From assembly GCA_024704765.1 (NCBI GenBank), contig JAKMXF010000306.1, forward strand, positions 292,350-356,349: a stretch of DNA of 64,000 bases, given 5' to 3'. Every line of letters starts with the position of its first letter. Position 1 is the first letter of the stretch. The notes below the pieces were generated by a model. That model ran no database searches. It was not told the DNA's origin and saw nothing but the letters and a program-made list of their open reading frames with translations. Made by a program: the position numbers and the translations under genes. This document shows positions 1 through 12,060 of this stretch, piece by piece. This DNA is from Oopsacas minuta (lineage: Eukaryota > Porifera > Hexactinellida > Lyssacinosida > Leucopsacidae).

Positions 1-974
1 CTAAGAATAATCAGCTACGAAGGATGGGATGAACAAATAAATTACACTACCATATTGTCTAACATGCTTGGAATGCATATTTGCGTATGGTAAAGATTTA
101 ATATGCAAATATCCTTTCTTGCCCTAGTTGTAAAAATAATCCTGGTGTTGTTATCTTGGATGGAATTGCAATGGGTACAATTAAGGAAATTCCAAAAGTA
201 GGGCCTTCTATTGATAATACTTAAGAACTGCCTACAATCCATTAAGTGAATGTGCATTTATACCCGTTGGTAAGAAAGAATTTTCTGAAACTTTCGATCT
301 ATGGCCTCCAACAAGAAGAATTTAACTAAATTGTAATCTCGCTTCCGATTAATGATCTTAAAGACTGTATCAACTATATTATCTTAGAACAAGATAATCG
401 TATATATATCCGTAAAGACTTTCCTAAAGTGAACAATGTGATACCGTTATTTTGTCATACTTAGCCAGTTACAGGAATGTCCCAAGTGTCACTACTTACA
501 AAATAACAACGACGTGTATTAGTTGTACTGTCTCAAGGAAAACCTATCAATCTGTTAAGTCTAATTACAATATACTTAAAAATGCACAATTTAGAACTCT
601 TATTCAATTAATTGCACACCAGCTCGAGTTATCCAAACTTTACCTGGTATCACACGATTGTTGGAGTATTGAAATATAGTTTATTCCATATAGATATTTT
701 GCCTCACAGATTGACTAAAAAATTGTTTAAGTTTCACCTAATGTCAACGATTTCTATAATTACTTCCCGAATTTTATAGATAACTACAAGTGGTCCACAT
801 TCTTTTGGATAATATTATATTAACGAATATATTTATTCACTAGATGATCACTGAAAAATTATTTACGAAATTTGAAAATATTGTCAAAGCAAAAGAGCGT
901 ATGGATTATGTACTACAATGTTTGTTGAGTAAGAAATTGATATTTACTAACCTCTGAGGTGTCTGGCAATTTTA
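1..974. other. AT-rich non-coding stretch, nothing recognised
   Basis: Short open frames occur on both strands but none has a recognisable motif, splice-compatible neighbour or terminal repeat. I see nothing that supports a gene here. Confidence 0.5.
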
Positions 975-2282
975 CCGTTGGCTTTTAAGTCCTGACCCCT
1001 ATATTTGCAGTTTTACAACAAGCATAATAAATTTTCTTAGGTTATGATATTTATATATGTTGTATATGTATGTAGTCTAGCATAATTATTACTTAAAACT
1101 GAGTGATATTTCTATACGATCCCTTCACTACACAGATGGAAAGACAACGGTCTGCTATATTGAATTATTTGTTAATGGGAAGCGCCAATGTGACATTATG
1201 AGATCATTGAATATCCCGAAAGAGCGGAGGGAAGGTGTCTATAGTACTATCCAGCGTTATCTTGAGGCTGGTAGTGTCAAAGACAAAAGTAGAAGTGAGG
1301 GTCCAATTGCTGTAATCACAACCAGGATGAAGAAAATAATCAGAGACAGAATTCGGCGAAATTCACGCCGACCAATGAGAAAAATGTCATCTGAACTCAA
1401 AATATCGTGTACATCAGTCCATAAGATTGTGAAAAGTTCCCTGGGTCTATCTTCTTACTAACGAAGAAAGGTACACTACTCTTAACTGCGATTCGACAAA
1501 AACTATTACTTCGTAGCAAAAAGCTTCTTAGTCAGCTCGCAGAACATGGCTATCATAATGTTCTGTATTCAGGTGAAAAGTTATTCACAATTGAGGAGGC
1601 CAATAACTCTCAAAACGACTGGATCTTATCTTCTACTTCTTTCACCATAAATGAGGAACTCCGCTATGTTCGGAGAGTCCAAATCCACTTCCAGTGATGA
1701 TTTGGGGAGGGGTCTCCGGTTTTTGACGAACACCACTGATATTTGTCCCCCAGGGTGTAAAAATCAACTCTACAGAATACAAAGATCGTATTTTAGAACC
1801 TGTACTGAAAGACCTGGGTGCTAGCATGTTTAACAAGAATCGATTCTTGTTTCAACAAGATGGGGGTCCAGCTCATACAGCTCGTATCACTCAGATCTGG
1901 CTTTTCAGAAAATATTCCCGATTTTATCACTAAAGAAGAATGGCCACCGTCTAGTCCGGATCTAAATCGCATGGATTTCTCTATATGGGCGATATTGGAG
2001 AAAATGCATACGCAAAGCTCATGCTAATATTGCGTCTTTAAATAAGGATCTACTTCGTGAATGGGCTAGAATCCCAGAAGAAACCCTGCGCGCCGCAGTA
2101 GAGGCAGTGCCAGGGCGTCTATGAGCAGTAATTACAAAGAAAAGTGGCTACATTGAATAATTCAATCAAATATAATTAGTTCCAATATGTGTTTTGCAAT
2201 ATCGATTAGTAAATCTATGTAAAATAGTCTAGCAATGTGAACAATAAAATATATAATGGGTCAGGACTTAAAAGCCACCCTG
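975..2282 (+). mobile_element. Tc1/mariner element, DD37D (maT-like), degenerate
   Basis: The ends are matching terminal inverted repeats. The left end reads CCGTTGGCTTTTAAGTCCTG and the reverse complement of the right end reads CAGGGTGGCTTTTAAGTCCT. A TA dinucleotide flanks each side (973-974 and 2283-2284), the usual target duplication of this superfamily. The length, about 1.3 kb, is normal for a full-length copy. The interior encodes a broken transposase on the plus strand. A second member of the family lies at 56963-59375, split by a mariner. Confidence 0.85.
1136..2160 (+). pseudogene. maT-like (DD37D) transposase, broken
   Basis: This would be the cut-and-paste transposase of the surrounding element. 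An N-terminal helix-turn-helix part is readable at 1198-1461, with RRPMRKMSSELKISCTSVHK as its second DNA-binding helix region. Near 1850 comes QQDGGPAHTAR, holding the second catalytic Asp. After a frame change comes EEWPPSSPDLNRMDFSIW, holding the third Asp. Counting across that break gives about 37 residues between the two Asp, which fits the DD37D group. Stops and frameshifts occur throughout, including one right after the first 20 or so codons, so it is inactive. The last readable codons before the stop are SGYIE, typical of Tc1-like C-termini. Confidence 0.8.
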
Positions 2283-2600
2283 TATATTTTAATTTTGGAC
2301 CTGTTTTTATACTTTGGCTACAAATCTCAAAGATATTAACTATCCTCAGTATCTGGCTTGTGAATATTTTACATCACCGCTCTTCTATATTTGCAACAAT
2401 TTCTTAGAACATTACGAACATCAAACTAACAATTTCTGAGATATGTCCCCTTATATGCGAATATCGGACGTTTGTTGAACATATCGCACTCGATTTTTCA
2501 ATTTTTCATAAATGAGCGAAATGCTACTATATGTTATTTTCTTGGTATGATTCATGTGCATTATTATCGAAAAGTGTGCTATACATGGTTCTTGTGTATC
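2283..2600. other. AT-rich spacer, nothing recognised
   Basis: No coding signature, repeat pair or RNA fold was seen in this stretch. Confidence 0.5.
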
Positions 2601-2915
2601 TTAATTTGAAATACATTGTGGTACTCTATCTTGAGTTAATTCCGGATTTTGTTTGTACAATGCGTATTTCAGCTTAGAAAGTGCATTGAGGTAGGTTGTA
2701 TGATCCATGGTGGTTGCTGTTTTGGCCAGATATAGTTGGTTCACTTTTATGATCCTCAAAGCTTTCCTTAGTAGAATTTCGGTGCCTTGATCTGCTGATA
2801 GTTTTGTAGGTTTCCCTTCTAGATCGTTTTTAAGTTGTTGTAGATGTTTGTTGTATCTGTCATAAGCCCTTTTGGATTTAGGGATCTGGTACTGATTTAG
2901 GGGAGTTGTTCCCTT
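2601..2915 (-). pseudogene. Open antisense frame of unknown origin
   Basis: The minus strand is open for 104 codons between an upstream TAG and a TAA at 2601-2603. It has no Met near its beginning, so it may be an exon or part of a decayed longer protein. It reads basic and helical, including QYQIPKSKRAYDRYNKHLQQ and a run with LRKALRIIKVNQLYLAKTAT. I do not recognise the family. It sits at the end of a 1.8-kb stretch whose plus strand is strikingly G/T-rich (so the minus strand is A/C-rich), and which also holds the frame at 3211-4060. Both may come from one old retroelement. Confidence 0.35.
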
Positions 2916-3210
2916 CTAATTGTAGAATCGCTTTGAAGGAAGTTTAGAAGGAGTTTCATATTGCTTTTTTTTGGTTCAGAAGGTTTAGGCATTGAATATT
3001 CCCCTTTCATGGATGAATATTTGCTGTGCTTTAGAGCCCCAGCATGTGGGTTATGGCTTTAGTTCAGAGACTTAAATCAGTGCGTAGTATTTTTCACATA
3101 TTTTGGCGATATTAATGTGATGTTCGATTTAGTGTTTAGGGTTTGTTGGTCTTTCAGTTTTGGCAGTTGTGGGTTTGGAATTTATTATGTTTAGGAATGG
3201 GGAATGTCAC

Positions 3211-4060
3211 CTAATCAGCCTTCCCTAAATCGAATGGAGGTGCCTCTTTCAGTAATGCCTGATTTGCCTGGATTGTAGATTCATCACTTCTCCATAAGCA
3301 TCTTGTGGTATCTTGTGGTTTCTGGCAGGTTCCGGTTTTGCAATGAGCTGTCTGTTCTCTGTGGCAGGTTCTAATTTTTAGCTGAACAGCTGAAGTAATT
3401 CCTCTCGTGTTTGCTGTCGGATCTATTAAACACTTAGCACATTTTACCATTGCTTTACAAGTTGAAACTGTCCTATGGTAGATATTTGTCTTTTGGTTCT
3501 GTAGACTTGCATGTGATAGAAGTTCGAGCGCTTCTCAGGGTGATTAGCAAGGGAGCGTCTTATAATCTTCTGACGGTTCCGGTAACTTGTGTTTATAAGT
3601 TAAAGGTATCCAGTAAGATTTCCTCAGGGATAGTGGGGGAGTCCTTCAGTACACTTCAATGGATTTGAAGCGGTTTGCCTTTATGTGCTTGTCTGCGTAC
3701 TTTCTTTCTGTTGTGATAAGTATGGTTTGTGTAGTTAGACATTTAGCACTCGGGTACCTTGTTGGGACAATTGGTTGTAGGTTTGGGATTTTCTTGGGTT
3801 TTGCAGCAATTAGTATCGGGCGCTTGTTGCTCTAGCATTGATTTGTAACTTTGGTCCAGTTTTCCTCTCTGTATAGCTGAATATTTTGCAGTTGCGAATC
3901 TCTGTTTATAGTTGAGTTGTCAGGAGGTTTCCAACTATAGTATTTGTATCCAGATTGAGGGTCTGCACTAGTTTTCGGTAATGTACATAGGGAATTCTGG
4001 GACGTTGAGTAGGGGTGGGTATTTCTTTGTAATGTTTGGTTATTGTCCAGTAGTATGTTT
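3211..4060 (-). pseudogene. Possible retroelement Gag-like relic
   Basis: On the minus strand the last 79 codons (3211-3450) are open and hold a CAKC pair followed by a spaced Cys/His series ending THCKTGTC-like (read as QTAHCKTGTCQ). This loosely resembles the zinc knuckles of jockey-type Gag proteins. Upstream on the same strand, frames with stops read AAKPKKIPNLQPIV and TPPLSLRKSYWIPLTYKHK, a Pro/Lys-rich character that also fits Gag. No reverse transcriptase motif was found nearby on this strand. The assignment rests on character and Cys spacing only; an old host exon cannot be ruled out. Confidence 0.3.
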
Positions 4061-5178
4061 AGTCCATATGCTTTGAAGATTTGGTTATTAGTTATTAGTT
4101 TGGAGTGTTAGAGCATGTAGTTTGTGGGGTGTATCAGATCTTTGTCTCTCAGTTGAAAGGCTGGGATCTGATATTTCATGTAACTCATCAAAGAATATAG
4201 ATAGCCCTTACTCTGTTTATAGGCAAGCCCGTTTTTAGTTTGAAGGCTCGCTGGATGTGGGGACGTTTAATCACGATCCCTTGTTTTGGTCACTAGTGGG
4301 TTATGCATCCTTGGAGACCCAATGCCTGCTGCTCCACATGCGGTTGTTATTTATAACTTCTCCTTGCATACCGCTTGCCGTTTGTAAGTTCCTGAAACAG
4401 GTGTAGAAGGAATATGTTTGCACTGTTATAATTCGTGAATTTTGAAAGGTTACTTATTATGTATTTTTAATATTTCAGAAATGAGAAATAAACAAAATAT
4501 CAAAATCAAAACATCGCCTATTACTTGTTTCAGCCTATGATTCTCAATGTTTACAAGGAATTATTCTCCTATTATTTCATCTAGTATTTTGAGATAACAT
4601 CCGATTAAAGGTGAAATACTTATTGACTTTTGACACATTTCGCTTCGTTTTTGAATTGGAAATACAGAAGTCAATCATGTAACTTAGCAAATATGGTTAA
4701 TCATTATATAGGCATGAGTGAAATGACCTATTATCTTCATAGCCGAAAGAATTGGGGATATATATATCTGTACCGACAGCACAATAACCGAACAGTTTAC
4801 AATATTATACATTTTACAAAGTTCAAATGCACTCTAAATCGGGAACTTTTAGCACTTGACACATTAAATGGGGCAAAAAACATGGAGGCAAACTAACAGC
4901 AATGGAAAAGCGATAAAACTGCACTTTTACATGATCAAGGTTACAAAATTACCGGATCGATAAAACAATAATACTTGTTCATAAGTACACTGAGCGAACT
5001 AAAGTACTTGCAGATTAGGCCGGATCGAGAAAAGTATAAATCGTCGGTTCAACTTCTACCTAAGGGAAAAGTTGCCTTTACCATTTTCTAGGAAAATGCG
5101 AGACTTAAATTTGAAGAATATTTCGATTTGACCCTTGCGGTTTTATATTTTTGCTGTGTCACTTTCGCAAAATTGATT
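4061..5178. other. Non-coding spacer
   Basis: The G/T-rich character of the left side fades at about 4440 and ordinary AT-rich sequence follows. A short frame at 4630-4896 has no recognisable motif. A faint Tc1-like reading around 4890-5080 was considered and not accepted. Confidence 0.45.
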
Positions 5179-6062
5179 TTATATTGTCCGAATTTTCAAA
5201 TTCCTTTGACTTAGCCCCTTTATATATATTATTTGGTAATAGTAAGTCGCATATTTGCTATTGAATGGTNAAAAACAAGGGTATTTTGTATATCCTGATT
5301 GCTGTCCCAAAAGAATGCATATGATTTTTAAGTCACCACAGATTACCCAATTGTGCTGGTTATAATTAATTTTATGAAGCACAATTTTCATGTTATCATA
5401 TCGTTCCTTTAAACTTACTGAATGTCCAATTGGTATGGAACTAAATTTGTTGCCATTATGAAGTAGAACACATTTCAAACTTTGTTTTGAACTATCAATA
5501 AAGAGTCTCCAATCATTAGGTACATACGGACATCCAAGAGCATTAACTAGCGGTGAAACATCATGACAAAACACAAATCTGTCTTCCATTATGAAATATT
5601 TCAAAAATTCGATCTCTCTGTTCCTATATGAGTGAAATTTTGTTTCTTGGAGAAGCAAGTTTTTTCTTTTAGCCTAAAACCTAACAACTCCGCAGATTCT
5701 TTAGGTATATCTGAATCACGTACCAAATCATTTAATTCAGACTGATTAAATAACTGTGGAGAATTAGAACGAGATAATGCACACGGAATAAAATCCTCAT
5801 CTTCTCTAATTAATGAATCTCTAGTTTCACAATCATCAATTTCCGAGATAACATCCAAATTAGTAAATGTTGGAACAGGTACATCAATAGAATGGGGAAC
5901 GGGTCGTATTGCTGAATGTAAATTTGGATACTTGATCAATGACTTGGTTTTAGCATTGAATCCGGAAATATTCGCCATACAAAAGTAACAATCGCTAATG
6001 TGATCTCGTACATTTCCTTTCTTCACAATATCCTCATCTCCCTCCATCTGTATGAGAAACAA
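5179..6062 (-). pseudogene. 'GDLK'-type DDE transposase-like protein, 5' portion, broken
   Basis: The minus strand encodes the N-terminal and central part of a protein type that recurs as uncharacterised predicted proteins in invertebrates. In order: a Cys pair in DHISDCYFCMANISG, the segment YPNLHSAIRPVPHS, an acidic linker, NELNDLVRD-like and SAELLGFRLKEK; then a frameshift near 5640; then FIDSSKQSLKCVLLHNGNKF and VICGDLKIICILLGQQSGYT running to KYPCF. The Asp in IDSSK and the Asp in GDLK are the likely first two metal-binding residues. The reading ends right after PCF, where the sequence carries one undetermined base (N at 5270), and the C-terminal half with its Glu motif is absent. A longer relative lies at 41899-43167. 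Function as a transposase is inferred from the conserved acidic motifs. Confidence 0.65.
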
Positions 6063-7677
6063 TTGAGTCTATGCTGAAAGCAATTAAGAAAGGCCTCGGA
6101 AAAGATAGATACAATCGAAGCAAGTTTACTATGACAGCCAGTCGAGATCCAAATCCACACTCATTGATCTCCTGAGAGACTACTGATTACGAAGAGAGGC
6201 GATCGATATGAAGAAGCTTTTGCCTTCAGTCAAATGTGAGAATACCTATCTATATCTGAGCTTAATTATTACGCTTCGATACTATTTACTAGTGGAAATT
6301 CTCCTGAATTTACCCTGGATTGCTATAACTATTTAGAAGTTGTGCTACGTCCCTACTCATAGCTATTAGGTTGTGGATTAGTGGCGATACACGCAAACTC
6401 TATATTGGGATTGCCGGCAACTCCAGTAAGAACTCCAAAGAGTAAGTGCTTGCTACGCCTCGGGCTACGTCATTTTACAGTACCCTGTACGTATTAACAA
6501 ACTCAGGGCACTTAACTTCTATTACAATTATATAGAGAGAAATATACAGCATATTATTGCAATGGTAGATTAAGACAGGGGTTCCTGACCTTTATAGCCT
6601 CGTGCTAGCTATTTGACCGACTCTATTGCTACTGGTTTAAGACAAATTTCACATTCCAAAGTAGTGATGAAATGGACAAATTCAAAAAGTAGTATTGATA
6701 ATGAGTTATAACAATTCCGATTTCCTCTACAATATTACTTAGTTAATGGATTTTAGGAAATTTTGTATTTAGACCGTCAGTTTTCGGAATTACATTATAA
6801 CTGTTGTTCAAATAATTGTTCTGGTTTGCCAAAATAATGTTCAAAATACTCGATTACCAGAAAATTGAATTCAGATGTAGAAGAGTTAAATTTCTTGGTG
6901 TATTTGCAACAATATTTGAAATTATTTGCCAGAATAATCGAAGTTTGGTATATTTGTCAAAATAATAGTTCATCCCTCTCAAATCAACAATTCAAAATTC
7001 CATTATGATTATTATTAAGGAAGCGGTGGAGGTGAGACAAGCTTATTATTGACTTTTCGCTTAGGCAATGGGTGCGAGAGTTGATTCAATGTTGAGGGTT
7101 CTAGAATGTTACAGGATACTATCGGGAAAATGTGTCATTTATAATTACGAAAAGGTGATAAAATCTCTTTTATGTTACGAAATTGGTTAACTGGAAATGG
7201 TGAAATTTTAGTATTCTTTTTCATTACGAACGTAATACTTCGGCAGTAGTCGGTTATGAAACACTGTTATAGGAAAACAATTTCAATTTCATGAAATTAC
7301 CACGAGTTACTATTGGGAAATAATTCCAACATTTTGATTGTTCACTTGACCACATTTAGAGTTGTTCTCCATAGCCACACACGAATGTGTCCGGAATGTG
7401 ACATCGATCGATTAGTAAAGAGTTCAAGCACACTCGACGAATACTATAGATATTTAAGCAACATGTTACAGCCTAATAGAGAACTATAACCAGTAACGAA
7501 GAACCCAAATGAGGATATGAGAAATATGACGTAAATAGAAACTATATGTGAATTACTACCACAATGTAAATAAATGAAATATGCTTTTCGCAGATAAGCC
7601 TTTAAAACTATATTCTTATGGTGAACTAACTGGGAGGTGGATAATTCAAAACTAATAAAAAAATATTTAATAATAAT
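6063..7677. other. Non-coding stretch with a hAT-like end
   Basis: At 6576 the sequence begins CAGGGGTTCCTGACCTTTAT and goes on with AGCCTCGTG, the form of a Charlie/SPIN-type hAT terminus. No partner end with a matching 8-bp duplication was found. Around 7195-7260 there is a segment resembling 48945-49005. Otherwise nothing is seen. Confidence 0.4.
7195..7260 (+). repeat. Dispersed repeat, copy 1
   Basis: The stretch around TTACGAACGTAATACTTCGG followed by CAGTAGTCGGTTA resembles, by eye, GTACGAATGTAACACTTCAG followed by CGGTAATCAGTTA at 48965-49000. The match is imperfect and I cannot define ends. It is probably a fragment of an old interspersed repeat. Confidence 0.3.
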
Positions 7678-7965
<288 letters not shown>

Positions 7966-8969
7966 TTGGATAATATCCCTGGGATAGTTTTGACAACTTC
8001 TTATCATTGATGTGAGCAAATGTGCTTAAAATTTTTGGGAGATCAGTGAAAATTATGACAATTGGGTCAAGATTACCATAAAAATCTTCAACATCTAATT
8101 GTGAGCTTGTAATTATATGGTTTCGCAGATCTTTACCTTTGCTACCAAACCGATACTGTATATATCCCTATAGCATATTTTTATCTTCGGAGATTCAAGT
8201 GGGAAGTGCAAGATTACATAATATGCAAGCATAACCTGGAGCGTTGGATTGAGAAAATACTTCATTACAAGAAATAAACTCAACATCACAGACTCGAGCT
8301 ATAAGTAGATCTAGCCTGTGATTAAAACTGGGGCAATATGTCGAGATGGTTACCTAGGGTGTAAAAGTTTGACAAATTTACTAGGATCAGGATCAGTTTG
8401 GTTATCAAGACATATGTATAATCCTCCCGTATATATGATTTATGAGAAGTAAATACTTCTTTCAAGAAGTTAGGGACTTCTCTAAGAATTGCAAGAACTT
8501 GAGCTTGAAGAAGTTATCAAAAGTAGATCAAAAGTAGTCTTAATTTATGAATAATTCCATCAAATGTAAAATCCAAATGTTTAGATTTTGGATATATATA
8601 TTTTCCTCTGGCACCTCGGATTAAATGCCATAAAATAATTAATATGCACCCAGGATATCCTACTTATTTAGGAGATAGTTAAGGATATCTGCATGAGAAT
8701 CCTAAGCAATTAATGGACTCTCCTCCATCTATTGTGCGAATAGTAGTTTTAACTTGTTCATTTACTAATGTTGTCACCAATTCTATCTACTATGAGTAAT
8801 TTTCCACCGATTTATAGAGTCAATGCGAAGAGCATTGGCTAATGGCATTACCCTGCAGCATATTGCTAATAGGCCAACGAAATTTAGAAGTGCTTGGATA
8901 TCTACTACATACCTACTACATCATATTATAATAATGTGCGTGGCTGTATATTTCGAGGTCTATAGCATA
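7966..8969. other. AT-rich spacer
   Basis: No coding signature, terminal repeats or RNA-like fold recognised between the microsatellite and the foldback element. Confidence 0.5.
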
Positions 8970-9894
8970 CACTAAGTGGACAAAAGTATTTCAACACACG
9001 AATATATTGTCATAAATTGTATACTCTTTCCCGCTCCTATATATTGTATATGCTATATTCGTAGCTGCAATCTAGTAATTTGCATAGAATAACATATGTT
9101 TCTCACGATTTTCAAAAAAATATTCTCGATTTGCACTTTTTGAAGGTGCTAATTATTAATAATTAATTATTCGATAATTATTGATATTCAAAATATATGG
9201 TAATTCAAAGCCTATTAAGAATCTATAATTTCTGACTTGATTTTTGAATTCTACTTAGGTAAAGTTACCCCAGATTGAATTTCCAATCGGATTGAACAAT
9301 TTTTACCAAAGTTATAGAAGAATTTCAATTTGTCCCACTTGTGCCACTTTTTGAAAAAAGTGGCACGGGTGGCAGGAAAAAGCGCCACTACAAGGAAATC
9401 AACTAGGGTTAGGAGGAATAAGTCGAAGTAATATTTTCGAATGATATGACTATGCTAACCCTTGAATTCCAAAATAACCTCTTGGTAGCGGCCACTTGTG
9501 CCACCTTGGGCAAAAAGTTGCATAAGTGGGACAAATTGAAATTCTTCTATAACTTTGGTAAAAATTGTTCAATCCGATTGGAAATTCAATCTGGGGTAAC
9601 TTTGCCTACTTAGACTTCAAATATCAAGTCAGAAATTATAGATTCTTAATAGGCTTTGAATTACCACATATTTTGAATATCAATAATTATCTAATAATTA
9701 ATTATTAATAATTAGCACCTTCATAAAGTGCAAATCGAAAATATTTTTTTGTAATTCTTGAAAAACACATGTTATTCTATGCAAATTACTAGATTGCAGA
9801 TACAAATATAGACTACACAATATATAGTGGCGGGAAAGAGTATACAATTTATGACAATTTATTTGTGTGTTCGAATACTTTTGTCCCCTGACTG
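8970..9894. mobile_element. Foldback (long inverted repeat) element, copy A
   Basis: Nearly the whole 925 bp is one imperfect palindrome. The left arm starts CACTAAGTGGACAAAAGTAT and the reverse complement of the right end starts CAGTCAGGGGACAAAAGTAT. The arms continue through CATAAATTGTATACTCTTTC and the segment around GTCCCACTTGTGCCAC to a central loop near 9405-9470 holding ACTAGGGTTAGGAGGAATAA. TA lies just left of the element (8968-8969). A second copy of the same structure, clearly homologous along its length, is at 38832-39745, and a decayed third at 45629-46125. It encodes nothing. The TIR start resembles Tc1-type ends, so a Tc1-like transposase probably mobilised it. Confidence 0.88.
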
Positions 9895-10268
9895 GATATA
9901 TCTTATTGTAATTAGTTTATCAATCACTTTCTTAGCTATTTCCTTTTAATGTAGTATGAATGCAAAATACAGTCTGTAACGAAATTATTTACAAATTTAC
10001 TATAGTTTATATCGTACTACAGCATTGACTTCACTCTAATAATAGCTCTACCTATTATTGTTTTAGGACGAATCCATACCTAAATCGATGATAAATGCAT
10101 TCTTTGCTAAATCTAGCATCTTTTGTTATTATTTCTAGCCTCACAATAATATTATTCTCTCGGTTATTCACAATTTTCTATCCGAGGTTATATTTTCCTA
10201 CGAAATTATAGCTATATCATTTCGAAATGTCATAAATTCGGAGAAAGGAGGTCTCTAGGGATCTGAGA
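9895..10268. other. AT-rich spacer
   Basis: Nothing recognised between the foldback element and the Tc1 relic. Confidence 0.45.
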
Positions 10269-11330
10269 ATGAATAATTATTCCTACTATCAGATATTAAC
10301 ACGCTGTGGTGTTTCTTTCAAAACAGTCTACAATGTACGGACACAGCTTCGAAGCAGTGAGAAATTAGACCACAAGAATGGAGCAGGAAGACCCATGAAA
10401 CTAACCGAGAACGATCATGTTTCGTTGGGCATTAAGTTGCGGAACCAGCCGAGGATATCATTGCGTACCCTAAACGGCCAATTGAAGTTCGAAAGGGGAG
10501 TTGATGTGTCCCATGAAAGCATATGGAGAACAATAAAAAAGTTATGATACCCGAAAAGATTGGCCATCCGAGGACAATTCATCACTCCAGCCAGGTGCGT
10601 AAACTTGGGTGTGCGGCGGGTCCCTAGCAGCCTGGCGACTATGATGCCATGATGCCAAAGGTGTTTGGCACCCTGGCATTTTCAAACTGAACTGGCCCCA
10701 CAAACTCCATTTAGCAGGTGGCGAGCGAAAAGATTTTCTCTTAAACAAAAATTAAGACAACTAAGGTTTCCTAGTTTAGTGTCTGTTGTCATCCCAAGCG
10801 CTAATCTTGCCTTGCGCTGTTCATTCTCATCACGAATTCTTCAACAAGCTGTGATTGGTCAAGTGCATCTCAAAATGAAATATTTATTCAGAAGATATAC
10901 TACTAGGGAATGAACAAAGCGTCGTGGTACCCTGCGTATTTTGATGAAGTTTCGCCGGAGACTCCAGCTAATGAGGAAAAATGAGTTTGTTGGCTAAACA
11001 AGAGATGAATATTCGTTGGGGTAAAATATTTATCACAGGTGAGTGTTTTATTTGGTTGCAAGTAGCAAGGTTCACCTGTAGGTAAAAGTGACGAAACCCA
11101 TATTAAATGTCCCTCAACACACTCCCAAATTATATGTCTAGGGAGGAATATCAACCCGTGGTACAATAACAGTGTATATTCTCAAGGAGAATTTTAATTC
11201 GACATTTATTGGAATGTTCTAGATGAGGTATTTATTCAAGCAGCTAATCTCTTGTACCCAGAAGGCTGGAAATTGCAAGAAGATGTCCTAGAGATTACAT
11301 TTGTTCTCAATGCAAATCAAAGTTGAGCAT
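10269..11330 (+). pseudogene. Tc1-like transposase relic
   Basis: The first 92 codons (10269-10547) form a paired-type DNA-binding region: FKTVYNVRTQLRSSEK, then the GRPMKLTEND linker, then the second helix-turn-helix with SLRTLNGQLK and VSHESIWRTIKKL. Farther on, across frameshifts, WGKIFITGECFIWLQVARFT (about 11018-11080) aligns with the first catalytic region. Then YMSREEYQPV and TVYIFKENFNSTFYWNVLD and LLYPEGWKLQED (about 11130-11290) match the segment before the second Asp. The stretch at 10550-10760 is more GC-rich and unlike transposase, so it may be a small insertion. I did not find convincing terminal repeats. The relic lies just upstream of the WD-repeat exons and is presumably intronic. 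Confidence 0.6.
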
Positions 11331-11731
11331 AAGTTATGGCAGTTCAAACTAAGTGATCAAATATATATATCAAATTCTGTACTCTATATTATTTAATCTC
11401 AATGATTGTTTGTCCGTTGTTAAGGAGAGGATTTACGGTATGCAATTTTGAAATTATCGCATAACTATGTATGATCGTGTTTCTCAAGGCGGTAAAATAG
11501 AATTAATTAATACTTCACTAAATAAATCGAACATGCTGAATCATATGTAAATATATTGTCGTTTTCTGAATGTACAGAATAAAATGAGCAATATATCTCA
11601 AATTTTAAATAAATACTTGCTCTCAACGGCTACAGAGGGGGTTGATCTTACAAAATATTTCAATAGTATATACCATATTAGTATATTTGTGAATTACACT
11701 GGTTTAAATATATCTATATTATATTACTCAG
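11331..11731. other. Probable intron sequence before a WD-repeat exon
   Basis: AT-rich, ending in TATATTATATTACTCAG, a plausible 3' splice site for the exon at 11732. No earlier exon of that gene was identified. Confidence 0.4.
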
Positions 11732-11814
11732 GCGACTGTCAAATTTGTAGATTATGGATAGCCCGAGGCGCAATGCGTCGAGTTCATTGCGAAGCGACGA
11801 GCCAAAGCCTCATA
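11732..11814 (+). CDS. WD-repeat protein gene, internal exon (83 bp)
   Basis: The exon is bounded by a CAG acceptor (ending 11731) and a GTAAGG donor (from 11815). It starts with two bases of a split codon and ends in phase 0. It reads DCQICRLWIARGAMRRVHCE and then ATSQSLI. Joined across a 246-bp intron to the exon at 12061 in the same phase, it runs into ILTFDLHRNVKIWQV, so the junction falls inside one WD repeat with its closing VKIW. Base composition is less AT-rich than the flanks. The N-terminal exons lie upstream and were not identified. Confidence 0.65.
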
Positions 11815-12060
11815 GTAAGGCATAACAAAATTGGAATTATATTATAGAAGATCCTCCACCTTGAACTCGGTGCTAAACACATTACTCAATTATACAAAAC
11901 TGAATAATATCAAAAGAATACAGGAATATTATCGTGAACCACGCCCGCGAAATTTAAGTACCAAAATTTCACATAAATGTGGGGGCAGTTCAGACCGCCC
12001 CTGCTCCGCCAGCTCTGGTGACAACGGCTAGCAATCATGTATCTCTTTAATTTCTTTTAG

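Noticed and set aside
1-720. Possible old pol-like coding on either strand
   Set aside because: I could not find any reverse transcriptase, integrase or protease motif.
4880-5080. Possible Tc1-like helix-turn-helix reading (GYKITGSIK...)
   Set aside because: Too short and too broken. No terminal repeats and no catalytic part nearby.
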